From Acanthamoeba lenticulata (lineage: Eukaryota; Discosea; Longamoebia; Acanthamoebidae), in the NCBI GenBank assembly GCA_002179805.1, contig NAVB01001322.1:1-13553 (forward strand): a stretch of 13,553 nucleotides of DNA, given 5' to 3'. The translations under genes were made by a program, and so were the position numbers. Shown piece after piece: positions 1 through 8,098 of this stretch (its first letter is position 1; every line of letters starts with the position of its first letter). The notes beneath the pieces are model-generated. The model was not told where the DNA came from. It did not search any database and was given only the letters and a program-made list of their open reading frames with translations.

Positions 1-2044
1 AAAACAGCAAAAAACACACAGGAAACATGAGCATTGCTCCCCTTCTCCATCAACGTCATTGATACACAAGAGCGTACCCGATTGCATTGTGAACTGCTGG
101 TTGTCGCGGGAGCCGTGGCCTGGCAGGTCCGGCACCACGAGTCGGTAGTCGGCCTGCATTCCAGCGAGCACACCAGACACGTGTCAAATGAGGTCTCATG
201 ATCTGATGCTGCTGTGCTGATTGCGAGAGCAGGCACCTTGAGCGCTTCGATCTGGAGAGCAAACGACTTGCGCGTAGCGGCCGCTCCGTGCAAGAGCACC
301 ACCAACTATGGGTCAGCGGAGGGAGGCGAAGGCGATCTCTGAGTCAGATACCGAGCGACCAACGCCATACGCTGGAAGAGGAAGAGGAGCAAGCAGCGCA
401 CCGGAGCATCCTCTGGTCCGAAGGTGTCGTATTTGGTTGAATAGTCGACGGCGGAATGTTTGCTGCCAGCCACAATTACGCGTGTTTGTGGTGTGGCACG
501 CCAACATCAACATCAGCAACGTGAAAGTATCAGGTCACGTAGGGGTCGAACGAGTGGCGTACATGTAGCACGGGCGGCACGTGCGTTGGGGCGCTTTGTA
601 GCCAAAGCCTGGCGGGAGGACCAGGAAATAGGCGCTGCAATCGGCACAAAAGACTTTGCCACACCCACGGCAGTGATGGCGCCGCTTAAACGTACTGAAC
701 TCACCCGCCGCCCGCGCAGCGTGAGTACCCATCCGCGTACGGGGCGGTGATCTACACAGGAGAACCATTTTCCTTACCTGAAGTCCACGGTACATTTGGC
801 ACATGCCGCGGCATACTTGTCCTCCACCCACGTCGGACGTTCTGTTGAGTACAGCAAAGGAAAGAAACAGTTAGATTTCTGGAGACACGGGGCGATGAGG
901 TGCAGGTGACGGACCAACGTCGTGAGGTTCAGCATCACGGGCGGACAATACTGAGCTACTACTGCTATGTCGCGTTACTTTGCTGTCGGTTGAGCCAGCT
1001 TCACTGATGGAGGTGCCGACGGTGGCCTCCTTCGTTGGGACTGCCGATTTACACGTTCTCTACGCCGTAAGCCTCACGAGCACAGCACAGCACGGAACGT
1101 GTCGTGTGTGGAAAAGGGAGGCGGCCATTGATACCAGGCTCTGACGGCAGAGATGCGCTAGCGGTGGTGACCGCAGCAGGGAGGGGCTCCTCTCGCTCGT
1201 CCTCTTGGCTTTCTTCATCCTCTTCCTCCTCTACTTCAGGGTGATAGACGTCGTCGGTCCAAGCCTGCGAGTGCTTGGGGAACTCCTTGAGCTCGGCATG
1301 CCCGCCATCGTCTTCGCTTGCCTCCTCGCTGTTCGCGCTCTCAAGCGTGGTGGCAGCAACGGTGGAGCCCGGCACGGCAAATGTTGACGACGACGATGAC
1401 GATGCCAGCGGGACGCCACCAAAAAGCGATGCACCATAAACGAACGAGTTGGTTCGACTGCCTCCGCCGAAGAAGGCACCAGCGACGTTGGTGAAGGATG
1501 ACGAGGGCGTGGTAGTGGCCGACGAGGCGCCCGCATACCATGGCATGCCATAAGGTCCTATAGCACCCATGAAGCCCAGTCCTCCTGAAGTCGAGCCCTC
1601 TCGTGCTTGTTGCTGCGGGTAGCCGTAGTTGGCAACCCCTGGTTCCTCTTCTTCATCATCCTCGGGCTCCTCTTCCTCCCCCTCTTCTTCGTGCTGTTGT
1701 GCATAGGGATCGTAGCTGCCAAAAGTCGGCTGGGAAAAGGCGTGGTGCTCTTCGTTGTGCTCACCTGCATAATCCCCCTCTTCTTCGTCGTTGTCGTCCT
1801 GGACTTGCTCTTCACCTTGGTTCTCCTCCGCTTCTTCTCCATGGTCCTCGTCTTCTACCTCCTCATCACTGTTGGTCGTGCTAAAGTTGTGCAGAAAGGA
1901 CTGCCGCGTGCTCACGGCAGAAGACGAGAAGGAAGTGGGAGGAGGGCGTGCGCCGGAGGCCCAGTCGTTGGGTAAAAGGGCATAAAGCGATACGCCCGAC
2001 GAAGAAGATGAAAGTTGTTGTGTAGGAGAAGAAGCGCCCTCCAT
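1..2044 (-). CDS. FYVE zinc-finger / alpha-beta hydrolase fusion protein (3' end off the window)
   Basis: Visible exons, 5' to 3' on the minus strand: 2044-1135, 1040-915, 841-778, 694-539, 462-402, 305-237, 153-78; a donor at 77 leads out of the window. About 487 residues are seen. Residues 1-303 are low-complexity and very acidic (Glu/Asp runs, Ser-rich and Gly/Tyr-rich stretches), probably disordered. A complete FYVE finger follows at about 350-410: WVED, KRRHHCRGCG and RTC signatures, with all eight zinc ligands as four CxxC pairs (C359/362, C375/378, C383/386, C406/409). FYVE domains bind phosphatidylinositol 3-phosphate on endosomes. From about 440 an alpha/beta hydrolase begins: strand plus oxyanion motif VVLLHGAAATR, then RLVVPDLPGHG. 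The nucleophile, acid and histidine lie beyond base 1, so lipase or esterase activity is inferred. The ATG at 2044 opens a 303-codon exon. The second donor (914) is weak; one at 935 would also keep frame. Confidence 0.88.
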
Positions 2045-2338
2045 TTTCTCCTGTGATGCACCACAGAATGCACAAAATTAGGAAGAGATGTACCAGCACA
2101 AAACCAATTGGCCGAGGGGCGCATGCACTAGTCTTGTAGCCAGAGTGCACTACGTAGGTTGAGACGATTTGTTGCCTGGGCGGGGGGGGGGACCCGTGTG
2201 CCGGCAACAGCAAGTAGGCACGAGGCCGCAGTATTGCGTGGAAAAAGAAGACAGAAAAAGAAATGCAAGGCAAAGAAAAGGCCACCGAGGGTTCCTTGTT
2301 CGCGCCCAGCTTTGGCGGGGCTGGTGTATTCCACCAGG
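2045..2338. other. Intergenic: EXO1 3' flank and FYVE-hydrolase promoter
   Basis: Both neighbours are on the minus strand, so this 294-bp gap holds the end of EXO1 and the upstream region of the FYVE gene. A 6-bp hairpin (CTGGTG-TATTC-CACCAG, 2321-2337) directly follows the EXO1 stop, and a G10 run sits at 2182-2191. I see no gene and no clear promoter motif. Confidence 0.5.
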
Positions 2339-5300
2339 TCACGACGAGGATGTGCCCCGACCGCCCGGCCTGAACGAAGACGAAAAGTAGGGCGAGGTGA
2401 CTGGCGTTGGCCGGTTACCTCCACCCTGTGCGTTCGCTCGGAGGCGTTCGACCGCCGATGATGGTGTGGCGCGAGGAGTGAAGCCCACGATCTCAATTCC
2501 GTCCTCTTCGAGCTTGGGCAGAAGCTCGCCTGGCCCTTCTTCAGGCGGGGAAGCGGCCGGCGTGAAGGCGCGAGGCGGCTCCACTGGTCGTCGCGGTGTC
2601 GCCTCCAAGGCGCTCCCTGCTGGGGATTGTCGCGCAAAGCCCTGTTTGTTAAAGTACGAGTAGAGCGTCCCCGCTGGAGTGCCGCCGCCACCACTAGCCT
2701 TGCTCGAAGGTGTGCTGCTGTGTTCTCACCACGCGCGCATCCGCGCTCGGCACGATCAGCAAATGCCACACTACAGGCCTAAGGGAGTGGAGCTGTCTAC
2801 CCGGCCGCGGTGGACGCCTGGCGCCGTGGCCCGGTGCGTGAGAGAAAGCCCAGGGGTGTGGTCAGCCGCTTGCCACGCGACAGCATGGGGCTCTCAAAGT
2901 CGGGGGACTCTGAAGCGCAGAGACCCCTTCCGGAGTGAGCGGCGGTGCACTGTTTCTGCTGAGGCTGGCCCTCGCGAGACGCGTGCCGATGAGGCGGGGG
3001 GGGGGGAAAGAGGTGCGATACCTTCGCTGGTTAGATCGATCGTGTCTTCCGACTTGGCCGATGTTACGGCCGAGCCCTGCTCTTTCGGCATCACTTCCTC
3101 TTCTTCCTGGAGCACATCGCTGCGAAGAAAGTCGTCGACCTTGGCCATGAGGGCCGATCTTCGCTCCTTCTTTAGCAGGGGCGCGACCATGTCTGTTTGG
3201 TTCGCACGCGTCACCGCCTCCTCTCCCTCCTCCCGAAGTCGTTTACGCGATGCTGGCGGCGACAAGACCGCGGCAGGAAGGGCATCTGCCAACAAGACAT
3301 CGATGGCCGTCGATGGCAGTGTCATCCGTGCATTCCGCCGTGCCGACTCGCTCGCTTCGCCAGTCATTTGTCCTGTCCGTTCGGTTGCGCCTGTTGGATT
3401 CGCTCTCGTCTGCAGCTGGCCAAGGAGGAGGAGAAGGGGGTGGTGTGTCACAAGAAGAGTACGCTTACGCCACTACACCATGATCGGGCAGGTACCTGTT
3501 CCTCCACCTCCTCCTCATCGCTCTCTTCGATGATCTGCGTGGTGGGGTCGAGAACCAGCTCATCGTGCCATGCATGCACCGACCCTGGGGGAGTCGTAGC
3601 AGGTGAAACGGCCTCTCTTGCCGTCGTACTAGCGTCCAGTGCCGGGCTGGGCCTCGGTGCTGTCACGGCCGGTGGAATTGTCACGGCGGTGGCGGTAGCC
3701 GTGGCCGTCGTGGTTGTTGTGGTCGTCGTGGTTGTGGAAAAGTATTTGGACGTGACCACCACTTGCACCTGTAACGACCAACAAAAATGGTACAGCCGGC
3801 AATTACGTATTCGCGGAGGCAACAGGCTTGCAAGAACACGAAAAGAGCGACTCACCTGGTCCTCGAAGAAGAGACGGCGGCGGGTAGGAGAATCGTCGCC
3901 CAGCAAGGGCCGAGGGGCCACCTTGAATCGCGAGTGAGGAGACGGAGTACGGGCCACTGCAGAACTCACCCGTGTTAGTAGACGTATTTCTCGAGAAAAA
4001 AGGCCAAATGACGTACCGAGCACTTCGTAGGACGACGTTGACGTCCTCACCAGCCCCCACTCATGCTCTGCATTGGCTTGCGTGTCGTGGCCGGCACGCA
4101 ATGGTTCATAGCCGGTGCTTGTGGCGCCAGACGAGGGTTCCATCGCCGCGGGGCGAGGCAGCGTGGGCTGCGGCCGTGATCGTAAGCGCTCGTCTTCATT
4201 GTCCTCATCCTCTTCCTTAACCTCCTCCTTGACCGGGGCGTGCTCTTCGGGGACACCGCTTTCTTCGTCGCCCTGGCTCTTCAGCTCGATAACGGCCTCT
4301 TCCTCAACCGGAGTTTCCTCAAACGAGGACTGCGAAGAGCCTTGCGAGCCGCGAGGCGGCACAAAGGGACGTTGTGCGCGCTTGGACGACGGAGCTGAGG
4401 TGGCCCCACGCAGACGTCGAGGTTAGTTCTGAGCGTTCTCCCGTAAAGTGAGGGAGAAAAAGTTGAGCGTAGTAGATTGGGGGAGAGGGCAGGAGAGACG
4501 CACTAAAATAACTCGAAATGCTGTTCCTCTGCGGCAGCAGCAGGGGCATCTTGGCGCTGCGGCCTCCGCCGAAGCTCGGTGTCCGCCCCAACACGTGGTG
4601 CCTGTGGCAGAGTGGATGGTACTGTCAACCTCCCATACACGGAAGCAGAACGGTGCGAAGGATGACGTACCTGCCCCCAGAGCTGCCCAGAGACGAAGAC
4701 AGGGGAGTGCTGCGCTGGAAACGCGACGCGCGAGTGGTCATGGCTGCCTCCTCATCAGATTGACCGCAGCTCAGCGCGACAGTTGCTCCGCTGTCGCTGT
4801 CGTAGGTGACGCTCAGGGATGGTGGGCCGGACTGGGCCAGTTGTGCGCCTTCGTCCTCAAAGGGCTCGTAGGAATAGGGATCCACACGCCCCGAGGCGAC
4901 CAAGCAGGCGACGTCGTCCGGGAGTGGCCTGGTACCGACCGCGCCACAGCGCCTCGTGAGTTGGGGCCAGGTGGACATAAAGGAGAGGCTCAAACGAGTG
5001 CGTACGCTCCACAAAAGGGAAAAAACGAGGCGTCCAAGCCCTCCGGGTATGGAGTCAACGGGACCACCTGGCCGGATGGTGTGAGCCAGCAGACTTGGAG
5101 GGGTCCGAGCTGTGTGAGCTCGACGAGGGGGGAGGGGAAGAAGGGCTACCTTCCGGTTGACGTGGTCAAAGACGGATTGGTGCAGGAAGGTACGCTCTGC
5201 GCGTTCGAAGGCGTCCTCGTAGTCGGGCGGCACAATGTAGTTACGGTCGTTCTTGAGGAACCGGAACACGCGGTCCATAGTCCGGTACTTGCTCAGGAGG

Positions 5301-6310
5301 CTGTGCGCCTTCTTCACCCCAAGGCCGCTGATGGAAGCGAGATAATCGCAACCAGAGAGGATGCACATCTGGCGAAACATGTCCAGCGTGAAATTGTGAA
5401 AGCGTAGTGGCGTGTTTTGAGCCAAATCAGACAGCTGAATCTCCTTCCCGTTGCCATCGCTGTCCATCTTGAACAAGACCTGCTTCGGGAAACCTAAGCA
5501 AGTAAGCACACGTCCTGTCCTTCTCCCGGTGCGGAGGTTTGGGGGGGAAGGAGGCAACGAACCCGAGTACAGCCGAAGGGGAGCAAGTCAGAGTCCTCAG
5601 AAATGATAGAGTGCACGTATCCCGTCCGGGACAAGAACGCCAGCTGAGCATCTGCCTCATACGGGGCGACGATGCACTCGACGCCTTCTTGTTGTAATGC
5701 CTGGTGGCCAGCCACAGGACAAAGGTGAGGAACACAAGGTGAGGCAACAAACAACCCCGAAGGCACACTGAAGGATCGCGTACGACGATCAACTTGTGCG
5801 CCATGCGTGGCGTGATATCTACAGCTTTGCGGTAGCAGTCATTGGCGGCGGCTCGATTCCCTTGCTGGAGATATTCGGCCGCCTTTGCGCGTTCCTCGCG
5901 GCGCTTCCTGCAGCGAGTGGTGGCTGATCAGTAGGTACGTAAACAGAAGGAAAGGCCAGCTTAGAGTACTTTCTCCTCTTCTCTTCTTGGCCCTTCTTGC
6001 TCGGCAACGCGCCACCGTCAAAAACCAAGACCGGCGTAATGTTGAAGCTTCGTAGCAACTGCACCCGCGATAAACAGAAGTTGATGTACCTTGATGCAAC
6101 GCTTGTTAATTGAGAAAAATTGAGTGAATCAGGAGGAGGGGGAGCTTACTTGACGGTAGGAATGTTTTGGCATAACTCAGTACTGCAAGAGTAGGCGCCA
6201 CGATGGAGCCAGCAATAGGCGTCCACTGCTACTCGTTGATTGGCGTATTGGCTGATGTGCACATTCCGTGTTATCGCCTTTAGAAGGGGCAACAAGCCCG
6301 TAATGCCCAT
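2339..6310 (-). CDS. EXO1: Exonuclease 1 (EXO1, XPG/FEN family 5' nuclease)
   Basis: Fourteen exons on the minus strand: 6310-6150, 6089-5970, 5907-5784, 5700-5563, 5479-5150, 5067-5006, 4928-4671, 4601-4504, 4394-4017, 3956-3856, 3768-3496, 3415-3022 (or from 3409), 2909-2801, 2717-2339, giving 974 residues (human EXO1 is 846). The family removes DNA 5' to 3' in mismatch repair and double-strand-break resection in the nucleus. The start [16 protein letters not shown] is the EXO1 N terminus. Metal-binding residues sit at the usual numbers: D30, D78, E150, D152, D171, D173 and D226 (human D225), with K85 and R92 present. Helical wedge/H2TH elements follow ([27 protein letters not shown]). The PLTPYP...FCGAPLPDDVA segment closes the nuclease core near 330. 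The rest is disordered and acidic, with a Thr homopolymer and several SxYF motifs. Tail exons are assigned by frame, so less certainly than the core. A perfect E2F-type site lies upstream. Confidence 0.95.
2996..3006 (-). repeat. C11 tract (minus strand) inside EXO1 intron 12
   Basis: Reads as G11 on the plus strand and C11 in the EXO1 transcript, 15 nt after the intron 12 donor (3021). Same donor-proximal placement as the C tracts of AP-4 introns 5 and 10. Confidence 0.85.
3685..3735 (-). repeat. ACN triplet repeat encoding a Thr/Ala tract in EXO1
   Basis: Codons for ten Thr followed by alternating Ala-Thr (EXO1 residues 602-618), directly after the TSKYFS motif. Mixed Thr codons again, in the disordered C-terminal half of the protein. 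Confidence 0.85.
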
Positions 6311-6411
6311 GGCGAGCTTTCTTCACAATCAACCGCGGATGGCTGACTTGAAATCACAAGCACATCCCTCCCATGCACACCAGCTCCGATCGCAACAAGC
6401 ACCCCTTTGTG

Positions 6412-6421
6412 TTTGGCGCCA
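6412..6421. promoter_or_regulatory. Candidate E2F/DP site upstream of EXO1
   Basis: TTTGGCGCCA occupies these bases. TTTGGCGC matches the E2F consensus TTTSSCGC exactly, and TGGCGCCA is a perfect palindrome. It lies about 100 bp upstream of the EXO1 ATG and just after the phosphatase stop codon. E2F control of S-phase DNA repair genes is known in animals and plants; its use here is inference. Confidence 0.4.
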
Positions 6422-6424
6422 CTT

Positions 6425-7151
6425 TTAATTCTCGGAACTTTTTCGCAAGCACGAAATAAGCGCTTCACGTGCACACTTCTTCTGCAGGTGGCTCTCGAAA
6501 GCAAGCAACCCGTCTTCCTGCTTGAATGTCTTTAAGGACTTAGAAAGCGCTGCCTCAATTGGATACTGGGTTATCATGAGAGAAGTTTATACCTGTACAC
6601 TGCCTGGCCTCATCCGTCTGAGCGTGGCGATGGCTTCACGAGCAGGAACACCTTGCGCGCCAATCAAGTAGGCCGCCAGCATAGTCCCCGTCCTCCCCAT
6701 GCCTGCATTGCAGTGGACAAGCGTTGCTCCGCCAGCTTGCTTGTGTTCTTCGACTAACGCAACAAAAGCTGTCCCACGCCGGCTCAGGAGCCAGGTCAGG
6801 TTCAGGAGAATACACCCAAGAAGAGGAAGGCGCACTCAGCATCTGCTCGAGCGTTGGTGGGCGGTAGTCCGGCACTGGTAAGTGAAGGTGCACTTGAATT
6901 CCTCCATGGCTTGCCAGAGCCGCTCGCAGTGCACCTTCGGGCTGCAAGGGTGGGTGGGCTTCGTTGAGTGATACCAGCGCCGTTATCCCAACCCGCGCAA
7001 GTTCGGTCAAGTCGTCCGTAAGATGTGAGGGGTGGCTTCCCGGCGCGGCACTGCCTGCAAGCACACCTGGCACCACCCACGAAAAACCTGCAACCTTTGC
7101 TTGTTGTGCTTCTTCCATCTTTTCTTTTTTTGTCCTTGGGCCAGCCAACAT
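6425..7151 (-). CDS. DUSP23-like dual-specificity protein phosphatase
   Basis: Three exons: 7151-6836, 6768-6593, 6529-6425 (198 aa). The protein carries the short single-domain PTP fold of the DUSP23/VHZ type: FSWVVPGVLAGS near the N terminus, the general-acid loop PDYRPPT (D95), and the P-loop HCNAGMGRTGT with nucleophile C125 and R131, then LRRMRPGSVQTFKQED, which matches the DUSP23 ending RPGSIETYEQE. Such enzymes dephosphorylate Tyr/Ser/Thr residues in the cytosol or nucleus; the substrate here is unknown. The first ATG (7151) follows an in-frame stop. A second in-frame ATG at 7118 gives 187 aa, closer to the family's N terminus and in a better initiation context. An out-of-frame ATG at 7167 also argues for a downstream transcription start. 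The last acceptor is AAG; using the nearby CAG at 6518-6516 would drop four conserved-looking residues (TFKQ). Confidence 0.92.
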
Positions 7152-7266
7152 GTTGGCCAGTCGTCATTCACAGAAAACAGTTCACCACCCAGCCGTCCTG
7201 GTGTGGTGGCTCTCATCCGTTGTATCGCGCACCTGGTACGAGTTGTCGGTGTAAGAGAGTTGTTGC

Positions 7267-7781
7267 TTAACTTGTGGCCAAGAAGCATTCGCCTACCTTT
7301 TCGCCGATCTCATTGTAGAGGACCATCTGGGACACCAGCTGCTCGTCGAAAGAGTGAATAAGAGTGATTACGGTAGTGTCCTTGATAAAATCGTCTAAAT
7401 AATCGACGCACTGATTCTTCTTCATGTTCTTCAGAATTGTACCCAAGCCCATGGTGGTAGACAAGTGCGACCTGCAGCCAGTGAGGTCATGTACAACGAA
7501 CGGCAAAGTGCGGGCTAGGCTTACCTTAGTTGGCCTGCGAAGATGAAAACAAAAGACGGGATGAGAGGTGCATGAGTAAAGTGCAGAGGAAGGGAACATA
7601 CCATAAGTAAGATCACGGTCTTTGGGGAAAAGGGTGTTGGGCGTGCCATGAGTTCTAATAACCTGCAACCACGTAGTGGGTGGGCGCGTTCCCAACTATG
7701 CTAGTGTGCATGCCCGTATGAATTGACACCTACCTCAGCGATCCTCTTGTAGTTTTCATCAATCTTATCAGTGATCGACAT
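7267..7781 (-). CDS. Small 107-aa protein with weak Costars/ABRACL-like pattern
   Basis: Four exons: 7781-7734, 7662-7602, a 10-nt microexon 7534-7525, and 7471-7267. The start ATG gives MSITDKIDENYKRIAE. I do not firmly recognise the family. The segment TYGQL, then GTILKNMKKNQCVDY, then TTVITLI resembles the order of motifs in Costars proteins (FGxLF, GTLKAAKKRKIV, a beta-strand end), which regulate actin in Dictyostelium and include vertebrate ABRACL. However, about five residues of the family's ELLLQG loop are missing, so the assignment is tentative. No signal peptide or membrane segment is seen. The final exon can be read straight to TAA at 7267. Alternatively a GTAGGC donor after EIGEK could splice to an acceptor near 7227 and end about 17 codons later at TGA. 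It lies 115 bp upstream of the phosphatase and is divergent from the USP gene. Confidence 0.65.
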
Positions 7782-8098
7782 GGCTTCAAGTATGCCTTCG
7801 CAACAAAAAGTTTGCAAGTCACTATCTATATGTGGTGCACCTTCCATAAATGGCTGCGGCGGAAAAGAGGGCTTTGTTTATCCGGGCCCAAGAGCCCAGA
7901 ATTACGGAAGATGTGACTCATCTATGAGTTTTCCCTTCGGAGTCGCCACGGTCGAGGGAGTTTGCTAAGGCGAAGAAACAGAAGAATACGACCGCCCACA
8001 CCTCCACGCGAAGTCGTGTTTTGCCCAGCGAAGGCGCCTGCTTGTTGCACCCGCCAAGAAAGTCATACGTGTTCATTTCCAAGATCAGAGAGCCGAAG
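7782..8098. promoter_or_regulatory. Divergent intergenic region between the 107-aa gene and the USP gene
   Basis: This 317-bp gap separates two outward-facing start codons (7781 minus, 8099 plus), so it must hold both promoters and 5' leaders. I see no TATA box at a sensible distance. It contains a perfect AP-1/GCN4-type bZIP core (TGACTCA, 7914-7920) inside a short dyad, and a GGGCCCAAGAGCCC inverted motif near 7884-7897. Plus-strand codons in the USP frame are open from 7928 to 8098 but contain no ATG. An upstream USP exon cannot be excluded. Confidence 0.5.
7910..7922. promoter_or_regulatory. bZIP (AP-1/GCN4-like) binding motif
   Basis: TGACTCA at 7914-7920, embedded in the dyad GATG-TGACT-CATC. 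It is an exact match to the AP-1/GCN4 core and lies in the shared promoter gap. A 7-mer can occur by chance. Confidence 0.25.

Noticed and set aside
1607..1975. Plus-strand hydrophobic 122-codon frame resembling a membrane protein
   Set aside because: It is the reverse complement of Glu/Asp codons of the acidic FYVE-protein exon (GAA/GAG read as TTC/CTC), which automatically gives Phe/Leu-rich shadows.
2182..2191. G10 run as a G-quadruplex regulator of the FYVE gene
   Set aside because: A single G run without neighbouring G tracts; long C/G runs are common across this window and may also be length-miscalled in sequencing.
2321..2337. Hairpin after the EXO1 stop as a terminator
   Set aside because: A 6-bp stem with a 5-nt loop is weak, there is no U run, and RNA polymerase II genes do not use such terminators.
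2128..2769. Minus-strand 213-codon frame near the EXO1 3' end
   Set aside because: It runs in a different frame from EXO1 exon 14 and continues into the intergenic gap. The shorter frame ending at 2339 joins EXO1 by splice phase.
2679..3533. Plus-strand 284-codon frame over the EXO1 tail
   Set aside because: Antisense to EXO1 exons 11-14; low-complexity Ser/Arg content without motifs.
4448..5407. Plus-strand 319-codon open frame
   Set aside because: Antisense to well-supported EXO1 exons 5-8. No domain is seen, and the EXO1 strand explains the conservation.
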